NCBI GenBank assembly: GCA_964655065.1
Contig: CAZZLC010000013.1
Coordinates: 79,788-143,787, forward strand
Direction: 5' to 3'
Source of the DNA: DRPG01 sp964655065
GTDB lineage: Bacteria; Myxococcota_A; UBA796; GCA-2862545
Length of the DNA stretch: 64,000 nt
Part shown: one piece after another, positions 55,176-64,000 of the stretch
How positions within the stretch are numbered: position 1 is the first letter of the stretch
Layout of the letters: each line of letters opens with the position of its first letter
Program-made: the position numbers and the translations under genes
Notes under the pieces: generated by a model
The model's database searches: none
Told to the model about the DNA's origin: nothing
Seen by the model: only the letters and a program-made list of their open reading frames with translations

Positions 55176-57092
55176 TCATGCGGACTGGAGCTCGTCGGCC
55201 AGCGCCGCGAGGGCCTCGACGGTGCTGGTCAGCTCCTGAACGCTGCTGCTCTGGGTGCGCGACGCCTCGGCGTTCTGCTCGGTGGCGCGCGCGGACTCCT
55301 GGGCCGCCGCAGCGATCTGCTCGCTGCCCCGCGACGCCTGCTCGGTGGCCGTGCCGATTTCGGCCGCGGCTTGCTTGATGCGCTCGTTGCTCTCGAGGAC
55401 GCGCTGCATGTCGTCCTCGATGGTGCCGAGGCTCGTCGTGGTCGACTGGGCCTTCTCGACCTCCTCGGCCACGTTGGCGCTGATGGTCTCGAGGTCCTTC
55501 TGAGCCTGCCCGATGCGTGACTGGATCGCCTTGACCTGGCCCTTGATCTCCTCGGCGTTCTCGATGGCCTCGTCGGCGAGGTTCTGAATGTCGGTGCTCA
55601 CGACGGCGAAGCCCTTGCCGTGCTCTCCGGCCCGTGCCGCCTCGACGGCCCCCGAGACGGCGAGCATGCTGGTCTGGAGGGCCACGTTTGCGATGGCATC
55701 CACGATCTTGTCGATCTGGCCGGCCACGGACTGGAGCTCGAGGATCTCGACGAGGTTGGCCTTGCCCGCCTCGTTCGCGGTCGACACCGCCGCGATCATG
55801 GCCTGGACCTTCTCGCGGTTCGCGGCCAAGCTGGCCTTCATCTCCGAGCACTGCGAGACGACCGCCGTGGCCTCGGTCTCGGACATCTCGGCCCCCTGCG
55901 CGATGTGCTTGACGCGCTCGAGCGACTGGTCCGCGAGCTGGTTCTGGACGTCGTTGGCCTCGGCGATCTGCAGGGACGCGGCCTGGATCTCACCCGCCGA
56001 CCTCGCGAGCTCCTCCATCGTCGCCGCGAGCTCCTCGGCCGCGGTCGCGATCTCGCCGGCACTCTTGCCGATGTTGTTGCTGTGCCGCAGCTCGCCGCTC
56101 ACGACCCCGAGCTCCTCGGAGGCGCGCTCGGCCTCGGAGAGCGCCTCCGCCTGTTGCTCGAGCGAGCCCACGGCCTCCTGGCAGGCGGTGCTCTGCTCGG
56201 ATGCGGCACTCGAGATCCGCTGAGCGCCGTCCAGCGCCTGGGTCGCCGCCTCGGACATGGACTTCGCGCGACTCGCGAGCCCCTGGGCCGCGCTGACGAC
56301 CTTCGCCATGTCGGCGCTCTGCCTGACGAGCTCGTCGATGATCGCGCTGCTCTTCGTCGCCTCGTCACGGGCAGCGGTCGCCGAGCCCTTGACGGACTCG
56401 GCGATGTTCTTCGCCCGTCCCTGAACGTCGCGAATCAGCTCCGCGATGTTCGCTGCATTGCTGGCCGAGGTCTCGGCGAGCTTGCGAACGACGTCGGCCA
56501 CCACCGCGAAACCCTTGCCGTGAACGCCAGCCCGCGCGGCCTCGATGGCCGCGTTGAGCGCGAGCAGGTTGGTCTGGTCGGCAATGCGGATGACCGCGTC
56601 CACGGCCTCTCCCATCTTGCCCGCCAGCTCTTCGAGCTCCGCCATGAGTCCAACCGAGTCGTCCTGGCGATCCGCCGCCGCCTTGACGTTGGCGATTCGG
56701 GACCGGATCTCACCGGCCACCCGCTCGATGAGCGCCTCGAGCTCGGTGCTGAGCTGTTCGGTGGTCGCGGTGTCGGTCTCGGTGGCGCTCAGAGAGGCGC
56801 CGATCGCCTGCATGGCCGAGACCGCGTCCTTTGCAGCCTGGAGCGCCTCTTCGGCGCCCTCGGCGATCTGGCGCATCGACTGCCCGAGCTCCGTCTGGGC
56901 AGATGCCGCTTCGGCAATGCCCGCCGCCAGCTCCGAGGCGCTGCTCGCGATGCGATCCGCGGCCTGCTGCCTGCGCGCGGCCTGACGATTGGAGCGACGC
57001 TGCTCGACGTCGTTGTCCGGCTGGTTGGCGCTCGGGGTCGCCTGGGCGCGAGGAGCGTCGACGCCTCCCCGTCCGTGCTTTTTCAGGGCCAT
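55176..57092 (-). CDS. Soluble chemoreceptor with two signalling hairpin tips
   Basis: A 638-residue, nearly all-helical protein. ATG 57092 has GGAGG 5 nt upstream. No transmembrane or periplasmic sensor part is present. Two regions resemble MCP signalling tips: QTNLLALNAAIEAARA (from about 173) with GKGFAVVADVVRKLA, and QTSMLAVSGAVEAARA (from about 473) with GKGFAVVSTDIQNLA. The first is closer to the family consensus. It starts the che operon. It may be a soluble array component that contacts CheA/CheW at two places. Confidence 0.88.
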   Translation of the reverse strand: MALKKHGRGGVDAPRAQATPSANQPDNDVEQRRSNRQAARRQQAADRIASSASELAAGIAEAASAQTELGQSMRQIAEGAEEALQAAKDAVSAMQAIGASLSATETDTATTEQLSTELEALIERVAGEIRSRIANVKAAADRQDDSVGLMAELEELAGKMGEAVDAVIRIADQTNLLALNAAIEAARAGVHGKGFAVVADVVRKLAETSASNAANIAELIRDVQGRAKNIAESVKGSATAARDEATKSSAIIDELVRQSADMAKVVSAAQGLASRAKSMSEAATQALDGAQRISSAASEQSTACQEAVGSLEQQAEALSEAERASEELGVVSGELRHSNNIGKSAGEIATAAEELAATMEELARSAGEIQAASLQIAEANDVQNQLADQSLERVKHIAQGAEMSETEATAVVSQCSEMKASLAANREKVQAMIAAVSTANEAGKANLVEILELQSVAGQIDKIVDAIANVALQTSMLAVSGAVEAARAGEHGKGFAVVSTDIQNLADEAIENAEEIKGQVKAIQSRIGQAQKDLETISANVAEEVEKAQSTTTSLGTIEDDMQRVLESNERIKQAAAEIGTATEQASRGSEQIAAAAQESARATEQNAEASRTQSSSVQELTSTVEALAALADELQSA

Positions 57093-57157
57093 GGGTCCTC
57101 CGGGCCGTCGCCACGCCGCTCGGCTCTGCAGCGTCGACGGACACGGTCTTCCAACGT

Positions 57158-57179
57158 CCACAAAACCCGAGAGTTGTGG
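57158..57179. repeat. Inverted repeat between the sugar operon and the che operon
   Basis: CCACAA (57158-57163) and TTGTGG (57174-57179) are perfect 6-bp arms with a 10-nt centre, in the 128-nt spacer after galT and before the receptor gene on the minus strand. It could be an operator or a weak hairpin. No T-run follows. Confidence 0.3.
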
Positions 57180-57220
57180 CAAATTGGCGAATCAGGCGCA
57201 AAATCGAGCGGCGGAGGCCT

Positions 57221-58228
57221 CTACGTCGGCCAGGCGCCCCGAATGGCAGTGGCCGCGCTCTCCGGGAACACGCCGTTGATGGCGACCCCGGTGCCCCGCT
57301 CGAAGCCCGCCCCGCGAATCAGGTTCGGCAGCAGACGAAGGAACCAGCCCGCCCCGGCCTCGTCGGCCCGCTGGGGCGCCCCGATCGCGATCAGGTTGTA
57401 GGAGACGGGCAGCCCAGTTGCGGCGCCGATCGCACGCACCAGCGGCCCGGCGAGCCGAGCCACCGCCTCGAGCTCCGTCTCGGTCGCGTCCGCGAACCGG
57501 GGCCCCGGCGCGTCGGGCACGAGCCACACCTCGTAGGGCTGCTGACTCGCGAAGGGGCAGAACGCCGTGATCGGGCCGTCGCGCATCACGATCCGGCGAC
57601 CGTCCTCGTGCTCCTGCTCGAGCACCGTCGAGAGCAGCGACGCTCCCGTCCGCTGGAAGTGGGTGGTCGCGCGCTGGGCGATCTGCTGCCAGCGCACCGG
57701 CACGAAGGGCAGCCCCACCACCTGGCTGTGAGGATGCGGCTGGCTCGCCCCCGATCGACGCCCCACGTTGCGGTACCAGACCAGCGCCTCGAGCCGAGGG
57801 TCCTTCTTCAGGTCGCGCAGTCGTCGAACCGCGAGCGTCAGCCCGACGGCCTGCACCTCGGGTCGCTGCTCGTGGAGCGGCGAGTGGTCGGGCGACTCGA
57901 CGATCACCTCGTGCGCGCCGAGGCCCGCCATCCGGGACAACACGCCGTCGTCGTGCACGCCGTCCTGCGCCTCGACCACCAGCATGGGGTTGCGGTTGGC
58001 GAAGGCCCGCGCCTGCCAGCGCCACTCCTCTTCGCCCTCGGGCGCTGCCGGATCGGCGATCGCGTCGATCGTGCGGTGGGTGTACTGCTCGTTGCCCGGA
58101 CAGAACGGGCACGGCTCCGGCTCCTCGAGCGGAGGGAGGGCCATGGTCATGCCCGCTCGGACCTCGGACAGGATCACCGCCTCGCCGGTCAGCGGGTCGA
58201 GGCGAATCTCACGGCTCAGCTCCACCAT
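57221..58228 (-). CDS. galT: Galactose-1-phosphate uridylyltransferase-like enzyme
   Basis: A 335-residue HIT-superfamily enzyme of the Leloir pathway. CPFC at 40-43 suits the metal site, and the catalytic region GASQPHPHSQ contains His165-Pro-His167 (the covalent uridylyl site) and Gln169. The ATG start overlaps the GH57 gene end by 13 nt. It is the last gene of the sugar operon. A related nucleotidyltransferase with a different sugar cannot be excluded. Confidence 0.88.
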   Translation of the reverse strand: MVELSREIRLDPLTGEAVILSEVRAGMTMALPPLEEPEPCPFCPGNEQYTHRTIDAIADPAAPEGEEEWRWQARAFANRNPMLVVEAQDGVHDDGVLSRMAGLGAHEVIVESPDHSPLHEQRPEVQAVGLTLAVRRLRDLKKDPRLEALVWYRNVGRRSGASQPHPHSQVVGLPFVPVRWQQIAQRATTHFQRTGASLLSTVLEQEHEDGRRIVMRDGPITAFCPFASQQPYEVWLVPDAPGPRFADATETELEAVARLAGPLVRAIGAATGLPVSYNLIAIGAPQRADEAGAGWFLRLLPNLIRGAGFERGTGVAINGVFPESAATAIRGAWPT

Positions 58229-59901
58229 GACAGATCCAGATCAGGGAACACGGGATCGCGCAAGCGCGCGATCTGCATGGCCGCCTCGACGACAGGGTCG
58301 GGCGGCTCGTCCGGGTTGGCGATGAGGTCCTCCACGCCGTTGCAAAGGTCGTCGAAGAGCGCCGAGTGGTGGAAGATCCGCCGCAGACCGTAGTCCACGG
58401 CCCCACCCGTCGAGATCACGAACGGCCAGTCGGAGGCCTGCAGCAGCAGCAGCTGCCGCGCCGCCTCGGTGAGCAGCTCCCGCGAAGGCTCGTGGTCGCG
58501 CCACGCCGAGCGGTGCCACAGGTCGATGAACCGGTCCTGGGCGCGGACCTCCACCTGCCAGTAGAAGTGCAGCTCGTCGTTGTGCCACACCTGGTGGTCG
58601 CCACCGTGGCCCCACGAGCCCTCGGGCAGGGCCACGCCCTTGTCGGGCGGGTGCTCCTCGAGGACCTGACCGAGCGTGGCGGCCTGGATGTAGTCGTCGT
58701 AGTGGACGGCCCGCACGAGCTCGAGCAGGAACGACGGCCCCTCGTGCCACCAGTGCCCGAACAGCTCGGCGTCGAAGGGCGCGGTCACCACCCCGTGGCG
58801 ACCGCAGTGGTACTCGAAGCCCCCCAGCTGGTCGCGGATCAACGCCGCGAAGTGCTTGGCCTGGCTGTGGACGACGGACTCGACGTCGTCGGGGTAGTAG
58901 AGGTCCTTGTTGCCGAGGTCCGTGTTCGGGCCCGTGATCTTCCAGTACTGGAGCCCGCGGGTGCCCATGCGCTTGTGGAACTCGAGGTAGCGGCCGTCGC
59001 CCGGATAGCCGACGAACCCGCTCCACACCTGCTCGCTGACCGATGGCGACCGGGCGAAGACGCTCACGTCGAGCAGGCGCCCGCCCTCGACCACGCGGTG
59101 CGGCTGCAACACGTGGTTCCAGCCGCGGAGGTGGTCCCAGCCTGCTTGCTCGGGCCCCACCGCCTGGGCCCGCGGCCCCACGATCACCGCCTGCGGCGTG
59201 GCGTTCTGAACGAGGTGCGAGTCGACGACGAAGTAGCGAACGCCCTCGGCGGCGACCATGGAGCCGGTGCCCTGGACCCAGCGCTCGTCGCCGTGGACGG
59301 CCGGCGGCCAGAAGCCCCGCGGCGGTCGGTACGCACACTCGGGCAGCCACATGCCCCGGGGGGTGTGTCCCAGGTGTCGCTCCGAGGTCGCGAGCCCCGC
59401 CCGTACTTGCGCCCGCCCACAAGCGTCGTGGGTGAGCAGCGGATGGTAGCCGTGGGTCGCATTCGAGGTCAGCAGCTCGACGAGCCCGTCGTCCTCGGCG
59501 CGGCGGAGCTCGGCGATCACGCTTCCGTCGGCCTGCTGGAACCGCGCGAGGAGCCGCTCGAAGCGCTCCGTCCACCGCGTCGCGAGCCACGCGGCGTGGG
59601 GCTGGTTGTCTCGTGTGAACTGCTCGTGATCCCGACGCCCCCGCTCCGCCTGGCCCTCGAGCCAGACGGGCAGTCCCTCGCGCAGGCGAGGAGAGGCGAG
59701 CTGCTCGAGGAGGATCGGCGTGAGCCCAATGGTGAAGCGCGGAAGGAGTCCCTCCTCCCGGCACTGGTCGAAGAGCTCGATCAGCGGCAGCCAGGTCTCG
59801 CTGACCGCCTCGAAGAGCCAGTCCTCGCCGTGAGGCCAGCGTCCGTGGTGGAGCACCCACGGCAGGTGGCCGTGAAGCACGAGGCAGAACGAACCACTCA
59901 C
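58216..59901 (-). CDS. GH57 family enzyme, branching-enzyme-like
   Basis: A 561-residue glycoside hydrolase of family 57 with the DUF1957 type of C-terminal region. The N-terminal FCLVLHGHLPWVLHHGRW is diagnostic. The nucleophile candidate is Glu188 (WLPECAYRPP) and the acid/base candidate is Asp378 (TAPFDAELFGHWWHEG). Enzymes with this layout are often 1,4-alpha-glucan branching enzymes; the exact specificity is inferred. It overlaps galT by 13 nt. Confidence 0.85.
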   Translation of the reverse strand: MSGSFCLVLHGHLPWVLHHGRWPHGEDWLFEAVSETWLPLIELFDQCREEGLLPRFTIGLTPILLEQLASPRLREGLPVWLEGQAERGRRDHEQFTRDNQPHAAWLATRWTERFERLLARFQQADGSVIAELRRAEDDGLVELLTSNATHGYHPLLTHDACGRAQVRAGLATSERHLGHTPRGMWLPECAYRPPRGFWPPAVHGDERWVQGTGSMVAAEGVRYFVVDSHLVQNATPQAVIVGPRAQAVGPEQAGWDHLRGWNHVLQPHRVVEGGRLLDVSVFARSPSVSEQVWSGFVGYPGDGRYLEFHKRMGTRGLQYWKITGPNTDLGNKDLYYPDDVESVVHSQAKHFAALIRDQLGGFEYHCGRHGVVTAPFDAELFGHWWHEGPSFLLELVRAVHYDDYIQAATLGQVLEEHPPDKGVALPEGSWGHGGDHQVWHNDELHFYWQVEVRAQDRFIDLWHRSAWRDHEPSRELLTEAARQLLLLQASDWPFVISTGGAVDYGLRRIFHHSALFDDLCNGVEDLIANPDEPPDPVVEAAMQIARLRDPVFPDLDLSWWS

Positions 59902-59992
59902 GCGTCATCTCCAGGGTTTCCGAGACGTACGACGTCGTCGGGCAGGGGGCGCGACCGGAGGGACCGGGCGTCGATCGCGGCTCGGGTCTCGT
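59902..59992. other. Short spacer within the sugar operon
   Basis: A 91-nt stretch between the PhoD-like gene and the GH57 branching-type gene. No gene or clear terminator is seen, so the operon probably continues through it. Confidence 0.35.
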
Positions 59993-61117
59993 TCACGGAA
60001 GGGCGACTCCGTGGGTGAGGACCGCCTCGCCGCCCACGTCGCGCACGGCCAGCGACGCGCTCTCGCCGTCCCAGTCGATGAGCAGGGTGCCGTAGTTCTC
60101 GGCCGTGTAGGTGGGGCCGACGCGGTGTGGGCCGGCCTCCTCGTCGCCCCCGAACGAGAGGTTCAGCGAAGACGTCGTCATCTCCGGGTAGGGCCCCCCG
60201 CGCAGGTCGGGACGCTCGTAGATGCCGGCTCGGTGCCGGTCTCCGCTCACGATCACGACCGAGCCGCCCTCGCGCTCGGCGAGCATCCCGTACAGTCGGT
60301 CCCGCTCGGCAGGAAACAAGCCCCAGCGCTCCCAGCCGTGTCCGTCGGCGTGGACCTGCAGCGACGAGACGACGATCCTCAGCCGGGCGGACTCCTCGAG
60401 CTGGCTCTGCAGCCAGTCCCACTGAGCATCGCCGAGCATCGTGCGGGATGGGTCGTCGGTGGGCACGTACCGCTCGGCCCCGGGCTCGTTGCGGGTGGGG
60501 GTGGGCTCGAAGTCGGACTTGAAGGTCCGCAGGTCGAGGAGCAGCACCTGGACCCTCTGGTCCCCCTCGCCGAAGGTGACGGCGTCGTACACACCCTCGC
60601 GAACGTCGCGCGGCGAGCCTTCGGGGACCCGCCAGAAGTGGTCGAAGATGCGCTCGGCGTAGGACTTGCCCGAGAAGCGTGCCCCGCCGTCGTTCACGCC
60701 GTAGTCGTGGTCGTCCCAGGTGGCGAGCAGCGGCACCTTGGCCACGAGCGCACCAAAGTCCTCCCGACGGGCGAGCGTCCAGTAGGCCTCGCGCAGCTCG
60801 GTGAGCCAGGGGTCCGACGGCTTCGAGTCGCCGTAGACGTTGTCGCCGAGCAGCACGAGCAGGTCCGCTCCGCTCTCTGCGAGCGTGGCGAGCACCGGAG
60901 CCTCCTTGTCCTGCTGGAGGCACGACCCGAAGGCGATGGTCTCGACGACGTCGGGAAGCGCTGGACCCTCGGGTACCTGCGGCAGCTCGATCTCGTCTTC
61001 GGTGGGCTGCACGTACGCCGACGCGATGTGCTCCATCCGCTGGGCACCGTCGACCACGTAGTCCGGGACCTTGGGGCTCTTGCTGCACCCCAGGAACACC
61101 ACCAGCCACGGCATCAT
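59993..61117 (-). CDS. PhoD-like phosphodiesterase/phosphatase lipoprotein
   Basis: A 374-residue protein. The signal ends WLVVFLGC, a lipobox. PhoD-family metal motifs are present: FGSCLQQ, LLGDNVYGD, TWDDHDYGVND and SGDRHRAGIY. Family members hydrolyse phosphodiesters or phosphomonoesters at the cell surface, often needing calcium. Its place inside a sugar operon is unexpected, and co-transcription is inferred from the 9-nt gap to the GH57 gene upstream. Confidence 0.85.
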   Translation of the reverse strand: MMPWLVVFLGCSKSPKVPDYVVDGAQRMEHIASAYVQPTEDEIELPQVPEGPALPDVVETIAFGSCLQQDKEAPVLATLAESGADLLVLLGDNVYGDSKPSDPWLTELREAYWTLARREDFGALVAKVPLLATWDDHDYGVNDGGARFSGKSYAERIFDHFWRVPEGSPRDVREGVYDAVTFGEGDQRVQVLLLDLRTFKSDFEPTPTRNEPGAERYVPTDDPSRTMLGDAQWDWLQSQLEESARLRIVVSSLQVHADGHGWERWGLFPAERDRLYGMLAEREGGSVVIVSGDRHRAGIYERPDLRGGPYPEMTTSSLNLSFGGDEEAGPHRVGPTYTAENYGTLLIDWDGESASLAVRDVGGEAVLTHGVALP

Positions 61118-61126
61118 CTCGGCCTC

Positions 61127-63010
61127 CTACACATCCCACCAGGCAAGGGTGGGATGGGCCGGGGGTGCTAACTGGATCGGTTCGGCAGGCCACACCGCCC
61201 CGTCGGGTCCGGTCCATTGAAAGGGCCGGGGCGCGCCGACGTCAAATCGCGCGACGGTGACCCCGTCCTGGACCCGAACCTCGGGGGGATCCGGCGCGGT
61301 GAGCTGCTGGTCCGGAGCCGCGCTCACCTGCACCCAGAGTGCCCCGTCGGGAGTCCAACCGTACCGGAGCTCGGTCACCGCGGCTCCCTGGGCCATCGTG
61401 CCGCCCCACGACCGCAGCGAGCCCGCCCGACGCCACGCGAACACCGAGAACGCGTTGTCCCAGTTCACGTCGAGGAACCCAAAGGGCGCCCGATCGGTGG
61501 GAGCGCCGGAGCGGCCGATCGGCCGGTCGAGCGACTCGGGGTGATCCCGTCCGAGCGCTCGCCACGCCGCGCGGAGGTGGCTGCGGTACAGTGCGTCGAA
61601 GGCCGGATTGTACTCGGTGTGGAACTCGTCGCCGTACCACCAGTTCCAGTCCGAGCCCTCGGCCGGCAGCAGGTGCTGCATGGCCGCCTCGCGGGCCTCG
61701 GGCGCGGCCGACGCGGCAGCGTCCCGAGCCTTGGCGAGCTCGGCGAACGCGGCCCGGTCGGTGGGATGACCGATCCAGATCTGGAAGTTCGCGCCAATCC
61801 ACGAGCCCGTGTGCAGGTGGAGCACCGATCCCACCGGCTTCTCGCTGGCCGCCTCGTCGAAGGTCACGGCGCGCAAGTCGCCGCGCAGCGCCTCGTAGAG
61901 CCGAAGGCGGAAGCCCTCGCCGGCATCGCGATAGGTCTCCCAGGGGTTCTCGCCGTCCAGCGCCACCGTCACGATCCCCTCGCCCCGGCTCCTCACCCCG
62001 GCCAGGAACTGCTCCACGGCCTCCTCGGGGTCCATCCGCGCGTAGCGGAAGCCGATGCCGTCGGAGAGGTGGGTGTCGCGGAAGAATCCGGTCACGCCGT
62101 GACCGAGCTCCCAACCCCCGTGCGCCGCGAGCCGGGCCTTGCGTTCGGACCGTTCGAGCACGCCCTGATCGGTCACCAGCCACTCGAAGCCGACGTCGCC
62201 CACGATCTCGACGACCTCCGGCGACACCGACCCCTCCGAGGGCCACAGCCCGGCGGGAGCGGTGCCGGTGATCGCCTCCACGCGGTCGCGGGCGCTCTGG
62301 AGCTGCCGCCGTGCGTCCTCCGGCCACGCGAAGCGCAGGTCGTCCGGCAGGTGAGGCAGGTTGCGCTTGGCGTGGCGGACGTCGACGAGCAGCGGCAGGA
62401 TGGGGTGGAAGTAGGGGGAGGTGCACAGCGAGGGCTCGGGGGCCTCGACGACCATGGCGAGGCGACTCGGCAGGCTGCGCACGATGGTGTCCTGAACGGC
62501 GAGCATCGCCGCCTTGTCGGCCTCGGAGAACCCCGTTCCCTTCTCGGTGAGCTCCCGCAGGACCCCGAAGTCGCGCCGTGCCGTCGCCCCGAACCACGCG
62601 AGCGTGCCCCAGACCTGGACGTCGAGCAGATCCTGGACCGCGTAGGGCGCGCCCCGGCGCAGTCGACGCCGCAGCCGGGCATAGGCGGGCCAGGTCTCGG
62701 TCATCACGAGGTTGCCGGTGGGCAGGTACTGCACGACCTGCTCGGCCTCCTCGGGCCCGAGCGAGGCGGCATCGCGGCGTGTCCAGTCGAGGTGGGCGTC
62801 GCTACCGCCGTTCGCGTAGTGCAGGAGCTGGTCGAGGAGCGACGGCACCACGTTCACGGTCATGGCCACGTCGTGCTCGACCGCCTCGACGAGCAGGTCG
62901 CGGTAGCCGCGCAGGGCGTGCAGCCGCACCCAGGGCATCACCGGCACGCCGGTGTCGGGATCCCGGTAGTCGGGCTGGTGGAAGTGCCAGAGGAGGGCGA
63001 GTCGGGTCAT
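61127..63010 (-). CDS. GH57 family glycoside hydrolase
   Basis: A 627-residue enzyme. LALLWHFHQPDYRD at the start, nucleophile candidate Glu259 (LWPSEGSVSPEV) and acid/base candidate Asp352 (VALDGENPWETY) are typical of GH57 alpha-glucan enzymes (amylase, pullulanase or transferase types). A C-terminal strand domain (~510-627) may bind glucan. ATG 63010 overlaps the sugar kinase stop (ATGA). No signal peptide, so it should act on internal glucan. Confidence 0.87.
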   Translation of the reverse strand: MTRLALLWHFHQPDYRDPDTGVPVMPWVRLHALRGYRDLLVEAVEHDVAMTVNVVPSLLDQLLHYANGGSDAHLDWTRRDAASLGPEEAEQVVQYLPTGNLVMTETWPAYARLRRRLRRGAPYAVQDLLDVQVWGTLAWFGATARRDFGVLRELTEKGTGFSEADKAAMLAVQDTIVRSLPSRLAMVVEAPEPSLCTSPYFHPILPLLVDVRHAKRNLPHLPDDLRFAWPEDARRQLQSARDRVEAITGTAPAGLWPSEGSVSPEVVEIVGDVGFEWLVTDQGVLERSERKARLAAHGGWELGHGVTGFFRDTHLSDGIGFRYARMDPEEAVEQFLAGVRSRGEGIVTVALDGENPWETYRDAGEGFRLRLYEALRGDLRAVTFDEAASEKPVGSVLHLHTGSWIGANFQIWIGHPTDRAAFAELAKARDAAASAAPEAREAAMQHLLPAEGSDWNWWYGDEFHTEYNPAFDALYRSHLRAAWRALGRDHPESLDRPIGRSGAPTDRAPFGFLDVNWDNAFSVFAWRRAGSLRSWGGTMAQGAAVTELRYGWTPDGALWVQVSAAPDQQLTAPDPPEVRVQDGVTVARFDVGAPRPFQWTGPDGAVWPAEPIQLAPPAHPTLAWWDV

Positions 63011-63885
63011 CCGAGAGCCCGCGCTGCGGCGGCGGCGCCGCGAATGGCGAGGTCGTCGGCGCGCCCCCACCACTGCCAGGTCACCCCCTCGACGTTGGCG
63101 CTGATGGCGGCCTCCTGCCAGACGGCGTACGCGGGCTCGTGCAGCCACTCCTCGGCCTGCGCGAGCCCGCCCGCGAGCACGATCTGCTCGGGAGCGAAGA
63201 CGTTGGTGAGGGTGGCCAGCCCGCGCCCGAGCATGGCCCCCGTGGTCTGCAGAACCTGCTTGGCCCACGACTCGCCGGCCTCGGCGGCGAGGATCACCGA
63301 CTCGCCGTCCTCCACGGGGTGCCCACACTCGGCCGCCTGCCGAACGAGGCCCTTGGTCGATGACCAGGTCTCGAGGCACCCCCTGGCCCCGCAGCCGCAG
63401 AGCGCATCGCCGCCCACGTAGATGTGACCGAGCTCCGCGGCGGTACCCCGCCGTCCCGTGACGAGCCGCTCCTGGCTCACCACGCCGCCTCCGACCCCGG
63501 TGCCGAGGGTGAGGAGCAGCAGGTCCCGGTGGTTGCCGAGCCTCGCGTACGCGCCATAGGCCGCGGCGTTCGCGTCGTTCATGACCAGCACGGATGTCTC
63601 GCACCGCGTCTGCAGCAGCGCCTGCAGGTCGACGTCTTTCCACAGCGGAAAGTTGGGGGAGGCGATCACGGTGGCGGCGCGCACGAAGCCAGGCATGCCG
63701 ACCCCGATGGCGCGGGGCGCGTGGTCACCGACGACCTCGGCGACCGCGTCGAGCACGGTGTCGACCTCTCGGTCCACGAGATCGAACCGCGTGACCTCCC
63801 CGATCTCCCCGCCGGGGAACACGACCGCTCCTCGCACCCCGCTTCCACCAATGTCAATCCCCATGACAGGGGCGTCGTTGCGCAT
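63007..63885 (-). CDS. ROK-family sugar kinase (glucokinase-like)
   Basis: A 292-residue kinase. ATG 63885 is preferred; ATG 63864 is possible. Phosphate-binding DIGGSGVRG is at 11-19, and the catalytic Asp104 is in MNDANAAA. The ROK zinc site is made by His154 (ELGHIYV) and Cys163, Cys165, Cys170 (CGCGARGC). No DNA-binding domain, so it is a kinase rather than a repressor. It heads the sugar operon and probably phosphorylates glucose released from glucan. Confidence 0.88.
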   Translation of the reverse strand: MRNDAPVMGIDIGGSGVRGAVVFPGGEIGEVTRFDLVDREVDTVLDAVAEVVGDHAPRAIGVGMPGFVRAATVIASPNFPLWKDVDLQALLQTRCETSVLVMNDANAAAYGAYARLGNHRDLLLLTLGTGVGGGVVSQERLVTGRRGTAAELGHIYVGGDALCGCGARGCLETWSSTKGLVRQAAECGHPVEDGESVILAAEAGESWAKQVLQTTGAMLGRGLATLTNVFAPEQIVLAGGLAQAEEWLHEPAYAVWQEAAISANVEGVTWQWWGRADDLAIRGAAAAARALG

Positions 63886-64000
63886 CACCGGCGTGGTTCC
63901 CTTTGATTTTCGTCCCCGCGCTGATGCGCCGGGACCCTGGAACCACTTTACCGTCTCTGGCACCGGTCCCCGACGGGGCGATCACCCCTCGGAGTCGTCG

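Noticed and set aside
57158..57179. Inverted repeat after galT considered as an intrinsic terminator.
   Set aside because: The stem has only six pairs, the loop is 10 nt, and no T-run follows on either strand. Kept only as a possible protein-binding site.

Overview
The window reads as high-GC chromosomal DNA of a Gram-negative, Myxococcota-like (former Deltaproteobacteria) bacterium. The clues are lpxC (lipid A synthesis), many lipoproteins with lipoboxes, a DUF507 gene, several Ser/Thr-kinase-like proteins, including a very large kinase-cyclase-ATPase-TPR fusion, and a complete che cluster. The lineage is inferred from gene content, not from a marker search. I see no rRNA, CRISPR array, phage or insertion sequence. 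The DNA is very compact: neighbouring genes commonly overlap by 4 nt (ATGA, GTGA, TTGA), and convergent genes often overlap at their 3' ends.

Layout. 1-9.4 kb: end of a GT4 glycosyltransferase, a large class A penicillin-binding protein, a small membrane protein, tRNA-Met(CAT) overlapping a MobA-like gene, an outer-membrane-barrel candidate, DUF507, two lipoproteins and a membrane-anchored kinase. 9.4-21.7 kb: yqgE, clpX with a recognisable promoter, the 1323-residue fusion, an HtrA protease, lon (long antisense overlap with htrA), a metallophosphoesterase, engB and rlmE. 21.7-32.9 kb: a lipoprotein, pepA, a divergent pair of membrane-anchored pseudokinases, two EEP-family proteins around an unknown secreted protein, a histidine kinase/response regulator pair and a 429-nt non-coding gap. 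32.4-36.8 kb: ruvCAB plus a DUF192 lipoprotein, lpxC and a coiled-coil membrane protein. 37-41.1 kb: a peptidylarginine-deiminase-like lipoprotein coupled to a secreted HEAT protein, a methyltransferase and a lipoprotein. 41.1-44.5 kb: sucrose-phosphate synthase and phosphatase, plus an Uma2 remnant.

44.7-57.1 kb is one long minus-strand chemosensory block. It holds a soluble receptor with two signalling tips, a triple-CheW scaffold, CheB, a HEAT protein, CheR, CheY, CheA, a STAS-like protein, and a tandemly duplicated module of one receiver plus one soluble MCP-hairpin protein. That protein ends in a CheZ-like DxxxQ motif. No membrane receptor is encoded, so this looks like a cytoplasmic chemosensory system with possible built-in phosphatases.

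57.2-63.9 kb is a minus-strand glucan/sugar operon: ROK sugar kinase, GH57 hydrolase, PhoD-like lipoprotein, GH57 branching-type enzyme and GalT. With the sucrose-phosphate genes it points to internal glucan and sucrose metabolism.

The most unusual items are the peptidylarginine-deiminase-like lipoprotein with its HEAT partner, the duplicated receiver + MCP/DxxxQ module with the two-tip receptor, and the divergent pseudokinase pair.
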